Notes: generated by a model not told the origin, from the letters alone. A DNA stretch of 13,017 bases from CAKTOF01 sp964523945 (GCA_964523945.1 CAZGBU010000058.1:1-13017); one strand, 5' to 3'. Shown: positions 6,241-12,952, counted from the first letter of the stretch. Program-made: numbers and translations.

Positions 6241-7356
6241 ATGATGAATGGTTATAAACTATCATATCACAAAATAAGAAATAGGAAAAGAACTTTCTTT
6301 CACACACACGGCGAAACGGATCTGCGGCGGGGGATCGCTATCCCGCGGCCGCTTTTGATCTGCACTGCGGTGCTTGCAGCGCTGACGCTGCTGCTCGCAT
6401 GGTCTCTTCTGTACAGCGGTGCGGCCGGACATGTGGCAGACGCAGCGCCGGCAGTGCCGCAAACATCCGAACAGACTGAGACGCCGGCAGCAGTGCAGGA
6501 GGCAGCGGAGCAGCGCTTTGACCAGACGCAGATGGTCACGCTGCTGACAGCCGATGGAACGGACGTTTTGCCGCTTGCAGCGTATCTGACCGGCGTGCTG
6601 TTTGCCGAAATGCCGGCTTCCTTTTCGGAGGAGGCGCTGAAAGCGCAGGCGGTTGCAGCACGCACCTTCACGCTCAAAACACTCGGCTCGGACGCACACG
6701 GCGGCGGCATCTGCACAGACAGTGCCTGCTGCCAGGCCTGGATGGATGAGCATACGCTGCGTGAGCGGTTCGGCGCAGCGTATGAACAGGCTGCGTCCCG
6801 CGTCATGCAGGCAATTGAGGAAACGGACGGAATTGTCGCGGTGTACGATGGTACGCTGATCGATGCCGTGTATTTTTCCTGTTCCGGCGGACGGACGGAG
6901 GATGCCGCGGCGGTTTGGGGCGGGGAAGTGCCATACCTGCAATCGGTGGAGAGTCCGGGCGAAGAGATTGCCACGCATTTCACCGATACGGCAGTCTTCT
7001 CGCTCGAGGAATTTCAAACGATCATCCTGTCTGCGGACGCATTTGCGGATCTGTCGGGCGAGCCGTCCGGCTGGTTTACAGACCTCACGCGGACAGAGGG
7101 CGGCGGCGTCGCGAAGATCTGCATCGGCGGGGTTCCGTTTACCGGCGTGGAGGTGCGCAGCTTGTTCGGACTGCGTTCGGCGGCGTTTACGGTGGCAGTC
7201 GATGCGGACGGCGTCACGTTCGAGACGAGCGGCTATGGTCACCGCGTCGGCCTGAGCCAGTACGGCGCGGAGGCGATGGCGCGTGCCGGTGCGGACTACA
7301 CGCAGATCCTGACCCATTACTATACTGGCATTACGCTCGAGCGGCTCACGGCCTGA
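6241..7356 (+). CDS. spoIID: Stage II sporulation protein D (SpoIID lytic transglycosylase)
   Basis: SpoIID cleaves peptidoglycan glycan strands during engulfment, working at the mother-cell membrane with SpoIIP and SpoIIM. This 371-residue protein has a basic cytoplasmic tail (1-35), one helix (about 38-58), a Thr/Ala/Gln/Glu-rich linker, then the SpoIID domain. The domain includes EMPASFSEEALKAQAVAARTF, in which Glu 123 matches the proposed catalytic Glu. It also includes ICTDSACCQAW (158-167), VYFSCSGGRTE and the ending GYGHRVGLSQYGAEAMA...YY. Relatives often read S-x-H-C-Q in the Cys motif; here His is replaced by Cys. The start is ATG 6241, or ATG 6244, with GGAG just upstream. Codons 7-16 coincide with the promoter of the divergent citrate synthase gene. 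Its own promoter, expected to be sigma-E, would have to lie within the start of that gene; I see only a weak candidate near 6175-6203. Confidence 0.92.
   Translation: MMNGYKLSYHKIRNRKRTFFHTHGETDLRRGIAIPRPLLICTAVLAALTLLLAWSLLYSGAAGHVADAAPAVPQTSEQTETPAAVQEAAEQRFDQTQMVTLLTADGTDVLPLAAYLTGVLFAEMPASFSEEALKAQAVAARTFTLKTLGSDAHGGGICTDSACCQAWMDEHTLRERFGAAYEQAASRVMQAIEETDGIVAVYDGTLIDAVYFSCSGGRTEDAAAVWGGEVPYLQSVESPGEEIATHFTDTAVFSLEEFQTIILSADAFADLSGEPSGWFTDLTRTEGGGVAKICIGGVPFTGVEVRSLFGLRSAAFTVAVDADGVTFETSGYGHRVGLSQYGAEAMARAGADYTQILTHYYTGITLERLTA
6261..6289 (-). promoter_or_regulatory. Extended -10 promoter for citrate synthase, inside spoIID coding sequence
   Basis: On the minus strand TGATATGAT (6269-6261) is an extended -10 element (TGnTATGAT). 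The -35 position, 17 nt upstream (6289-6284, TTTTCC), is weak, as is common with extended -10 promoters. Transcription would start near 6254, giving a ~39-nt leader before the TTG at 6215. The surrounding 60 bp is far more AT-rich than the rest of the area. Confidence 0.55.
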
Positions 7357-7370
7357 TTCCGGATACAACA

Positions 7371-7396
7371 AAGGAGGCGCCACCTGGCGCCTCCTT
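7371..7396 (-). terminator. Terminator of secG (12-bp hairpin)
   Basis: A perfect 12-bp inverted repeat (AAGGAGGCGCCA / TGGCGCCTCCTT) surrounds a 2-nt centre. On the minus strand it is followed by TGTTGT and stands as the second and last hairpin after secG. On the plus strand it lies 14 nt after the spoIID stop but has little T-run. Confidence 0.65.
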
Positions 7397-7404
7397 GCCG
7401 CTGC

Positions 7405-7443
7405 AAGCCATAAAGGGACGCCGACGGCGTCCCTTTATGGCTT
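7405..7443 (+). terminator. Terminator of spoIID (18-bp perfect hairpin, bidirectional)
   Basis: Arms 7405-7422 and 7426-7443 are perfectly complementary over 18 bp around a 3-nt GAC loop. On the plus strand the stem runs into TTTT (7442-7445), closing spoIID transcription. On the minus strand it is the first hairpin after the secG stop, 6 nt away. With 7371-7396 it forms a back-to-back pair between convergent genes. Confidence 0.75.
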
Positions 7444-7449
7444 TTGCAA

Positions 7450-7686
7450 TTACATCAGATTCAGCACGAATGTCAATACGACAAACACACCGCCAACCCA
7501 TTTGGTTGCTTTCGAGAGCTTGGCGTCGAGCGTGTGCGCTTTGTTCTTCGACATAAACGTATCTGCCGCGCCGGCGATGGCGCCGGAGAGACCGGCGTTT
7601 TTGCCGGACTGAAGCAGGACGACCGCGATCAGGAACAGTGCGGCCAGCACCTGAATGACGGTGACAATAATCATCGGTACGCTCAT
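7450..7686 (-). CDS. secG: Preprotein translocase subunit SecG
   Basis: SecG is the small auxiliary subunit of the SecYEG channel and helps the SecA-driven export cycle. This 78-residue protein shows the family plan: helix 1 (about 4-24, IIVTVIQVLAALFLIAVVLLQ), the conserved loop QSGKNAGLSGAI, and helix 2 (about 56-77, WVGGVFVVLTFVLNL). Length is normal. The ATG at 7686 has GGAGG 7 nt upstream. It is a single-gene unit with its own promoter at 7772-7800, a ~80-nt leader containing a small hairpin (TCTGCC/GGCAGA near 7740-7755), and the twin hairpins as its end. Confidence 0.93.
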   Translation of the reverse strand: MSVPMIIVTVIQVLAALFLIAVVLLQSGKNAGLSGAIAGAADTFMSKNKAHTLDAKLSKATKWVGGVFVVLTFVLNLM

Positions 7687-7771
7687 TACAGATCCTCCGT
7701 TTCCCGGCTGCGTTGACGGCCGCAGCCCGCCGGAATCTGCCGAAAGGGCAGAGCATTACAAAGTAAGACTT

Positions 7772-7800
7772 ATACTAGCACAGCCGGCTGGAAAAAGCAA
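7772..7800 (-). promoter_or_regulatory. Sigma-A-type promoter for secG
   Basis: On the minus strand TTGCTT (7800-7795), a 17-nt spacer, and TAGTAT (7777-7772). Predicted transcription start is near 7765, about 78 nt before the secG ATG. Confidence 0.5.
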
Positions 7801-7885
7801 GACCAAATTTGCACCGCGCTCAGAAATCCGCCCGTACAGCATGGAAAACCGTCGAAAAATCCTGGTTCATTTTTTGAAAAATTGC

Positions 7886-7914
7886 TTGCGAAATCTGGAA
7901 CTTTGTTATATAAT
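7886..7914 (+). promoter_or_regulatory. Strong sigma-A promoter for rpsB-tsf
   Basis: TTGCGA (7886-7891), a 17-bp spacer, and a perfect TATAAT (7909-7914). Transcription should start near 7921, leaving a leader of about 113 nt before rpsB, as expected for a highly expressed ribosomal operon. Confidence 0.8.
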
Positions 7915-7920
7915 ATCCGG

Positions 7921-8033
7921 GCGCAATACGCGCGATGACTTCACACACCCGATGATTCCGGGGCGGAAGTGCCGCAAGGTCGTCTCGGGAAATGATTGGG
8001 GTGGAGGCAACAACTTAAAGGAGGAACTACCCT
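7921..8033 (+). promoter_or_regulatory. Structured rpsB 5' leader, possible S2 autoregulatory site
   Basis: The leader can fold: CCCGA (7948-7952) pairs with TCGGG (7985-7989), enclosing TTCCG-GGG-CGGAA (7956-7968). It ends in AAAGGAGG 8 nt before the ATG. Ribosomal protein operons often carry such feedback sites in their leaders, and S2 represses rpsB-tsf in other bacteria. That this one does so is inference; I do not recognise a named leader motif. Confidence 0.35.
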
Positions 8034-8786
<753 letters not shown>

Positions 8787-8800
8787 GTCGTAATTGAAAC

Positions 8801-8826
8801 GTGCCCGCCCGTCCGGCGGGCACTTT
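8801..8826 (+). terminator. rpsB-tsf intercistronic hairpin (attenuator)
   Basis: GTGCCCGCC (8801-8809) and GGCGGGCAC (8815-8823) form a 9-bp stem with a 5-nt loop, followed by a short TTT. It starts 15 nt after the rpsB stop and 30 nt before the tsf ATG. With such a short T-run it should be a partial terminator that sets the S2:Ts ratio; rpsB-tsf operons in other bacteria have one too. Confidence 0.6.
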
Positions 8827-8855
8827 ACCACCAACGATACAGGAGGAATTCTACT

Positions 8856-9782
8856 ATGGCTATTTCCGCTCAGGATGTCAAAACGCTCCGCGAGATGACG
8901 AACGTCGGTATGATGGACTGCAAGAAGGCGCTTGTGGCCACCGATGGCGATATGGACAAGGCGGTCGAGTGGCTGCGCGAGAAAGGTCTCGCCGCCGCGG
9001 CCAAAAAGGCCGGCCGCATTGCGGCCGAGGGCGCTGTGCTCGCCATTGTCAAAGACGGCGTCGGCGCGATCGTCGAGGTCAACGCCGAGACCGACTTTGC
9101 CGCGAACTCCGATAAGTTCCAGAGCTTCATCGCCGACATCGCCGATGTGATCGCGACCCAGGCGCCGGCTGATATGACCGCGCTGATGGCCTGCAAGTAT
9201 CCGGGCACCGACCGCACCGTCGAAGAGACCCTGCCGGAGAAAGTCCTCGTCATTGGCGAGAACATCAAGATTCGCCGCTTTGAGCGCTACGACACCGGCA
9301 TCACCGTGCCGTATGTTCACATGGGCGGCCGCATCGGCGTCCTGGTCAACCTCGAGGTAGAGGGCATCGCGCCCGAGGCTGTTACCGAGCTTGGCAAGGA
9401 CATTGCGATGCAGGCGGCGGCAATGAATCCGCGCTTCTTCGACAAGAGCCAGGTCAGCCAGGAGATTCTCGACGAGGAGAAGAAAATCCAGCTCGCCCTG
9501 ATGGAGAATGACCCGAAGATGGACAGCAAGCCCGAAAAGGTCAAAGAGGGGATTGTTGCCGGCAAGATGAACAAGTTCTACGAGGAGAACTGCCTGATGC
9601 AGCAGGCGTTCGTCAAGGAGAACAAGATCTCGGTCGAGCAGCATGTTGCCACCGTCGCCAAGGAGCTCGGCGGTCAGATCAAGGTCGTCAAGTTCGTCCG
9701 CTATGAAAAGGGCGAGGGCATTGAGAAGAAGGTCGACGATTTCGCCGCTGAAGTCGCCGCTGCTGCCGGCCTGACGAAATAA
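8856..9782 (+). CDS. tsf: Translation elongation factor Ts
   Basis: EF-Ts is the guanine-nucleotide exchange factor that recycles EF-Tu-GDP. This 308-residue protein begins with the UBA-like domain (VKTLREMTNVGMMDCKKALVATDGDMDKAVEWLREKG, about 7-44). The EF-Tu-contacting motif NAETDF (Thr 79, Asp 80, Phe 81) follows, then the two core subdomains (YVHMGGRIGVLVNLE; KFYEENCLMQQAFVK) and a KVVKFVRYEKGEG C-terminal region. AGGAGG lies 8 nt before the ATG. The last ~95 nt have a decayed second copy at 11881-11966, on the far side of the three-gene cassette. Confidence 0.98.
   Translation: MAISAQDVKTLREMTNVGMMDCKKALVATDGDMDKAVEWLREKGLAAAAKKAGRIAAEGAVLAIVKDGVGAIVEVNAETDFAANSDKFQSFIADIADVIATQAPADMTALMACKYPGTDRTVEETLPEKVLVIGENIKIRRFERYDTGITVPYVHMGGRIGVLVNLEVEGIAPEAVTELGKDIAMQAAAMNPRFFDKSQVSQEILDEEKKIQLALMENDPKMDSKPEKVKEGIVAGKMNKFYEENCLMQQAFVKENKISVEQHVATVAKELGGQIKVVKFVRYEKGEGIEKKVDDFAAEVAAAAGLTK
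9729..9782 (+). repeat. 54-bp direct repeat, copy 1 (tsf 3' end)
   Basis: The last 18 codons of tsf including the stop. It matches 11913-11966 at 52 of 54 positions, and both differences (TTC/TTT, AAA/AAG) are synonymous. Weaker similarity extends upstream to 9687. Confidence 0.9.
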
Positions 9783-9790
9783 TAGAATCC

Positions 9791-9826
9791 AAAACCCCGG
9801 CGGGAGACATCTCCCGCCGGGGTTTT
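9791..9826. terminator. Strong bidirectional terminator between tsf and the convergent lipoprotein gene
   Basis: A perfect 16-bp stem (9791-9806 with 9811-9826) has a 4-nt ACAT loop, AAAA on one side and TTTT on the other, so it terminates in both directions. It lies 8 nt after the tsf stop and 1 nt from the stop of the gene on the other strand. Confidence 0.92.
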
Positions 9827-9884
9827 ATTATGGGATCTCTACAATATCTGCACCATAGGAACCGGCGCGGTAAAATGTGTTGTT
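9827..9884 (-). repeat. Near-identical 3' end of tandem paralogues, copy A
   Basis: These 58 bp, covering the last codons and stop of the lipoprotein gene, match 10408-10465 at 56 of 58 positions. The next stretch upstream falls quickly to much lower similarity. Confidence 0.85.
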
Positions 9885-10382
9885 GGCGGTGTTGTGCTCA
9901 AGCCGGTGCTCTTCTGTTTCAAATGGGAGCAGTGCGTCATCGAGTTCCTCGCCGGGCAGATCGCCCTCGTCGTGCGTATACCAGTAGCCATCATAGACGA
10001 TACGTGTTCCAAGCACAGAAAAATGCAGCAGCCGATCTTCTCCGCTGTACAGATAAAGAGTCGGAGCATCAGCGCCTGTATTTGCGTATTCTTCTGCGCT
10101 CGTATAGCTGCCGTCTACGGCATCGAGCAGGAATGCAAAAAGCTCTGGCTCGTTGTCCGTACTGACCAGGAGGTCATATGTGCTGGTCTTCCAGCGAATA
10201 TAAATTGAGGTGACAACACTGGAATCAATATAGAGCACTTGATCTTCCTCTGTTTGAGATGTATTTTCCTCGGTGGCTGGGGTGTCTTCTGTGGAATCAG
10301 CCGGATTACAGCTGGCGCACAGGACGGTTATCAGCAGTGCCAGCGGCAGGACAACGGCGCGCAGCAGACAGGATCGGTTCAT
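9828..10382 (-). CDS. Putative lipoprotein of unknown function, tandem paralogue A
   Basis: A 184-residue secreted protein that I do not recognise. An Arg-containing N-region and hydrophobic core are followed by CASC with the candidate lipidated Cys at 25; the -3 residue is Cys rather than Leu, so the lipobox is imperfect. Next is a Thr/Glu/Asp-rich linker (about 26-47), then a compact domain with alternating beta pattern (SSVVTSIYIRWKTSTYDLL, TLYLYSGEDRLLHFSV, RIVYDGYWYTHD). The end, FETEEHRLEHNTANNTFYRAGSYGADIVEIP, is shared with the next gene upstream in the operon. AAAGGAG sits 9 nt before the ATG, and only 26 bp separate it from the paralogue. It is the last gene of a three-gene unit that stops at the shared tsf terminator. 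Paralogy and export are well supported; function is not. Confidence 0.75.
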   Translation of the reverse strand: MNRSCLLRAVVLPLALLITVLCASCNPADSTEDTPATEENTSQTEEDQVLYIDSSVVTSIYIRWKTSTYDLLVSTDNEPELFAFLLDAVDGSYTSAEEYANTGADAPTLYLYSGEDRLLHFSVLGTRIVYDGYWYTHDEGDLPGEELDDALLPFETEEHRLEHNTANNTFYRAGSYGADIVEIP

Positions 10383-10407
10383 GTAAACACACTCCTTTAC
10401 CGGGGGT

Positions 10408-10465
10408 ATTACGGGATCTCTACAATATCTGCACCATAGGAACCGGCGCGGGAAAATGTGTTGTT
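10408..10465 (-). repeat. Near-identical 3' end of tandem paralogues, copy B
   Basis: Partner of 9827-9884, offset 581 bp, 56 of 58 positions identical. It covers the codons for the shared ending NNTF-x-RAGSYGADIVEIP and the stop. Confidence 0.85.
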
Positions 10466-10969
10466 TGTGGGATTGTGCTCGAGGCGGTGCTCCTCTGTCT
10501 CAAAGTCCGCAAGCAGTTCCATCAGTGCGTCAAAATCGTATTCGCAGCCCGGTTCATACCAGTAGTTTTCATAGAGGACGCGCCCGTCGGCGGTATATAG
10601 GCCGAGCAGCTGTGTGTCGCCGCTATAAAACCAGACGAATGGGTTGTCCGTGCCCTCGATCGGCTCATATGGCGCCACCGCCGTATAGGTTTCCGAAAAA
10701 CAGGTGAGAATCGCATCCAGCAGTTCCGGCTGCGATTCTGCATTGGCCAGCAAATCGTAATACCCGGACTGATACCAGCGCAGATAGACGGATGTGATCT
10801 CGTCTGTGTTCAAAGCAAGCGCCGACGCGTCGGTCACGGCCGGTTCTTCTTCCTGAATTTCCGGTTCTGCTGCCTGCTCATCCCGCCGTCGCACAATGGC
10901 GTCCAGCCCAACGAAGAATCCCACCGTCAGCAACAATCCAAGTATGCAGATCAGGGTTTTCCGAAGCAT
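10409..10969 (-). CDS. Membrane-anchored protein of unknown function, tandem paralogue B
   Basis: A 186-residue protein with an N-terminal membrane helix (about 4-22) and no lipobox Cys, so it is probably anchored by that helix. RRRDEQ follows, on the wrong side for a typical positive-inside signal anchor, so the topology is uncertain. An acidic linker leads to a domain matching its neighbour in order: ITSVYLRWYQSGYYDLL, VWFYSGDTQLLGLYTADGRVLYENYWYE, then FETEEHRLEHNPTNNTFSRAGSYGADIVEIP. Outside the C-terminal ~30 residues the two proteins have diverged, yet the final 58 bp are almost identical. I place the start at ATG 10969, 8 nt after AAAGGGG; the GTG/ATG at 10978/10975 are too close to that site. 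It lies 71 bp after the upstream gene and 26 bp before paralogue A. Confidence 0.72.
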   Translation of the reverse strand: MLRKTLICILGLLLTVGFFVGLDAIVRRRDEQAAEPEIQEEEPAVTDASALALNTDEITSVYLRWYQSGYYDLLANAESQPELLDAILTCFSETYTAVAPYEPIEGTDNPFVWFYSGDTQLLGLYTADGRVLYENYWYEPGCEYDFDALMELLADFETEEHRLEHNPTNNTFSRAGSYGADIVEIP

Positions 10970-11040
10970 ATGCATCACCCCTTTGACAGACAGAAAAAGA
11001 TTCCGAATGCTGTGTCAGATCGGTCGAATGGCGGCTTTTT

Positions 11041-11604
11041 TCATCCGCGCAGCGCTGTGGAAGCGCCCTGCGTGGCCGCCTGCATCGCTTCTGACAGAGT
11101 TTCACAAAACTCGTCCCCAAAGGAGAAAAACAAAATGCCCTCCCGCATGATTACATATTGGTCGCCAAACAGCGCAAATCCGCTGAGGTCTTTCGTTTCG
11201 CTGTCCTCCGGATCCTTCGGTGTCATCATACGGATGGTGCAGAGCCGACGGCCATCCGCCCGCCATTCCAGACGGTAGAGCGCTTCCAGTTCCCATGGCC
11301 CCCCGATTATTGGAACCACCAATATTCCAAGATAACGCCGTGAGAACGTATGGATGCGGACATTCCCGTCAAAGAGCAGCTCGGCGGGGTCTTCGATGGT
11401 GCACAAAAGCACGCCCGACTGATAGATGCAAAGCTCGTCGGCGTCCAGCAGCAGGGAGTAATCGTGCCAGTAGAGCCGGTTGAGGGACGGCGTCACGAGC
11501 CAGATGACGAAAATCACGATGGTGACGGTCGCCAATTTGTGATCCCGAATTATCTTGCCGAGCCGGGAGAACGCCGCGCGGATCGCCGCTTTGCACCGAT
11601 GCAT
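11041..11604 (-). CDS. Single-pass membrane protein of unknown function
   Basis: A 187-residue protein that I do not recognise. A strongly basic N-terminus (MHRCKAAIRAAFSRLGKIIRDHK) precedes one membrane helix (about 25-38, ATVTIVIFVIWLV). The rest is a beta-rich domain outside or at the membrane (YSLLLDADELCIYQSGVLLCTI, VRIHTFSRRYLGILVVPIIGG, YRLEWRADGRRLCTIRMM, GDQYVIMREGILFFSFGDEF) with an Ala/Thr-rich tail. It does not share the C-terminal motif of the two genes that follow. GGAGG lies 8 nt before the ATG. It is the first gene of the three-gene minus-strand unit ending at 9791-9826. Same-strand packing and common membrane targeting suggest the three products act together in the envelope (inference). 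Confidence 0.72.
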   Translation of the reverse strand: MHRCKAAIRAAFSRLGKIIRDHKLATVTIVIFVIWLVTPSLNRLYWHDYSLLLDADELCIYQSGVLLCTIEDPAELLFDGNVRIHTFSRRYLGILVVPIIGGPWELEALYRLEWRADGRRLCTIRMMTPKDPEDSETKDLSGFALFGDQYVIMREGILFFSFGDEFCETLSEAMQAATQGASTALRG

Positions 11605-11880
11605 ACGATGTACCTCCTTATCAAACGCGCAGACAGGTGAAAACTGCTTGCGATTTAATACGATCTATCCTTAGCATAATCGGAACAGGCTGCGATTTCC
11701 ATTTGTGATTTACAGAAAAATGAATTTGCGCTTTTATTTTATATAGAATATACAGAAATCAGGTTTTAAAATTTTTCAAATTTAATTTCCGATTATTGAA
11801 ATCCGTGCATTTTGTTATAGATAGGGATTTCCCGCCCTGCGCACGGCGCAGCCAGATTGTATAACCCATAGCGGCTCCTT
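11605..11880. other. AT-rich intergenic region upstream of the cassette
   Basis: No gene is supported here. The part from 11702 to 11820 is much more AT-rich than anything else in the window (runs such as TTTTATTTTATATAG and TTTTAAAATTTTTC). A small CTGCGC-ACG-GCGCAG hairpin lies at 11837-11851. It may be promoter DNA for the cassette or a relic of the junction with foreign sequence. Confidence 0.55.
11673..11701 (-). promoter_or_regulatory. Candidate promoter of the three-gene cassette
   Basis: On the minus strand TGGAAA (11701-11696), 17-nt spacer, TATGCT (11678-11673); each box matches the consensus at 4 of 6. Transcription would start near 11666, about 60 nt before the ATG at 11604. Other AT boxes lie further upstream, so this is tentative. 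Confidence 0.3.
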
Positions 11881-11966
11881 GTCAAATTGACCGCTTTGAG
11901 AAGGGCGGGGGCAAGGTCGACGATTTTGCCGCTGAAGTCGCCGCTGCTGCCGGCCTGACGAAGTAA
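11881..11966 (+). pseudogene. tsf: Decayed fragment of the tsf 3' end
   Basis: This 86-bp stretch aligns with 9687-9782 of the intact tsf. In the final frame it reads R-F-E-K-G-G-G-K-V-D-D-F-A-A-E-V-A-A-A-A-G-L-T-K-stop. Relative to tsf it lacks 9 bp (three codons, in frame), has synonymous third-position changes in the last part, and carries a 1-bp deletion near 11889 that breaks the frame further upstream. No start or upstream tsf sequence is present. The changes mostly respect coding, so the fragment seems to come from a diverged but once functional tsf allele, not from a fresh copy of the neighbour. Confidence 0.85.
11913..11966 (+). repeat. 54-bp direct repeat, copy 2 (relic tsf 3' end)
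   Basis: Partner of 9729-9782 at a distance of 2184 bp, same orientation, 52/54 identical. The two copies bracket the tsf terminator, the three minus-strand genes and the AT-rich region. Confidence 0.9.
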
Positions 11967-11980
11967 TTGATTTGAGCACA

Positions 11981-12012
11981 AACAGCAAGAGAAGTTGCCT
12001 TCTCTTGCTGTT
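11981..12012. terminator. Bidirectional terminator after the tsf relic
   Basis: Arms 11981-11993 (AACAGCAAGAGAA) and 12000-12012 form a perfect 13-bp stem with a 6-nt loop, followed by TT on the plus strand and TGTG on the minus strand. It lies 14 nt after the relic stop and 4 nt from the stop of the convergent lipoprotein gene, repeating the arrangement seen at 9791-9826. Its sequence is unrelated to that one. Confidence 0.85.
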
Positions 12013-12016
12013 TTGC

Positions 12017-12952
12017 TTATGCCAAGGGCAAGCTGTGGAGCGCAGAATCCGTTGTCAGGTAGCAGTACGCTGTATTCTCCGCAGCAAAAAGACCGCAGGG
12101 ACCATAGAGATATCTGGCGTCCCAAATGGCCAATTCCTCCAGATTGTTATCGGTAAGTCGATACAGCTTCATTTTGATAGAATTCCAACGGATGGCAAGG
12201 AGAAGCGAATCGTCTTTCGGCAGCAGCCCAACGACCTTAAGGCCCTCCGTGGCCTCCACGGCCTGCAGGTCGTTATTCGCCCCGGCATACAAGATACCGT
12301 CGGATTCAGCATAGTACAGCGTATCCTGAAACAGGCAGGCGGTCACCATAACGCGGCTGACATCCTGCTCGCGCTGCATCAGGACATCTGCATCGCCATC
12401 GCCGGCATGACATAGGCAGATCGAATTTGACTCACTGTCCCAGAATAAAAAAGCATCGTTCTCGATGTCTGTCCAGAGAGTGGTCAGGGAACCGCCCGTA
12501 AGATGATGGAGAGAAGTAATTTCACCAGTATCGAGTGCAATACAGCATTTTGATCGAGTTCCGTCTGTGAAAAGAAGATAGTTCGAGGTAACCGCGTTTA
12601 TAGAAATACAACCGTTCTCGAGCAAATAAAGCGGCTCAGACGCATCGTTTGTGATGTCGTACGCATATAGAGTCTCCTCATCGACGTAGTAGCAGACCTT
12701 ACCATTTGGGGAAAGGACTGTGGCGTCGGAAAGGAAACTGCACACAAGCGTCTCCGCCTTGTCTGTGTTGCCCAGTTGGTAAAGGCTACATCCCGCATCG
12801 GTGTTGCGCCGGAGAACGTAGACGTTACCGTTGGCAGATGCAACTTGCGTCACGATTGTAAGTCGGTCATTCGTGTTTTCTTCAGAAGATTTTGAAGCAT
12901 CCTCGCATCCAGTTATAAGCCCAGTAAGCAGTATTACAAAAAGAAGAACCAT
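12017..12952 (-). CDS. Putative lipoprotein with beta-propeller-like repeats
   Basis: A protein of about 311 residues with no family name I can assign. The N-terminus is hydrophobic and ends in the lipobox ITGC (Cys 16 from ATG 12952), followed by a Ser/Glu/Asn linker. The remainder is made of short beta-rich units with repeated turns such as NGNVYVLRRN, NGKVCYYVDEETLYAYDI, SNYLLFTDGT, ENDAFLFWDSESNSICLC, FQDTLYYAESDGILYAG and KMKLYRLTDNNLEELA. These suggest six or so blades of a TolB/DUF5050-like propeller; this is a fold guess. The start is uncertain: ATG 12952 lacks a ribosome binding site and a basic n-region. A GTG at 13003 would put the lipobox Cys at 33, and the frame is open to the window edge. 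Lower GC and different wording set it apart from the core genes. Confidence 0.7.
   Translation of the reverse strand: MVLLFVILLTGLITGCEDASKSSEENTNDRLTIVTQVASANGNVYVLRRNTDAGCSLYQLGNTDKAETLVCSFLSDATVLSPNGKVCYYVDEETLYAYDITNDASEPLYLLENGCISINAVTSNYLLFTDGTRSKCCIALDTGEITSLHHLTGGSLTTLWTDIENDAFLFWDSESNSICLCHAGDGDADVLMQREQDVSRVMVTACLFQDTLYYAESDGILYAGANNDLQAVEATEGLKVVGLLPKDDSLLLAIRWNSIKMKLYRLTDNNLEELAIWDARYLYGPCGLFAAENTAYCYLTTDSALHSLPLA

Larger units (their letters stand above)
7687..8033. other. Divergent intergenic region between secG and rpsB
   Basis: This 347-bp stretch has no gene that I can support. It holds the secG leader and promoter on the left, the rpsB promoter and leader on the right, and about 85 bp of AT-richer spacer (7801-7885) between the two promoters. 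Confidence 0.7.

Noticed and set aside
6262..7383. 373-codon minus-strand frame opposite spoIID
   Set aside because: Arg/His/Cys-rich shadow translation, while spoIID is identified by conserved motifs on the plus strand.
7346..7756. 136-codon minus-strand frame covering secG and the terminators
   Set aside because: Runs through two hairpin terminators in a frame different from secG; composition is Arg-rich noise.
11831..11909. 8-bp inverted repeat CCCGCCCT / AGGGCGGG flanking the start of the tsf relic
   Set aside because: Short, 63 bp apart and GC-rich; expected by chance in this sequence, and one arm is ordinary tsf-derived sequence.
9729..11966. CRISPR or transposon inverted repeats at the cassette ends
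   Set aside because: Only a two-copy direct repeat is present, with no spacers, no terminal inverted repeats and no transposase or integrase gene in the window.
11793..12125. 110-codon minus-strand frame across the tsf relic and terminator
   Set aside because: Overlaps the end of the lipoprotein gene, the terminator and the relic. No ribosome binding site was identified and the product is not recognisable.
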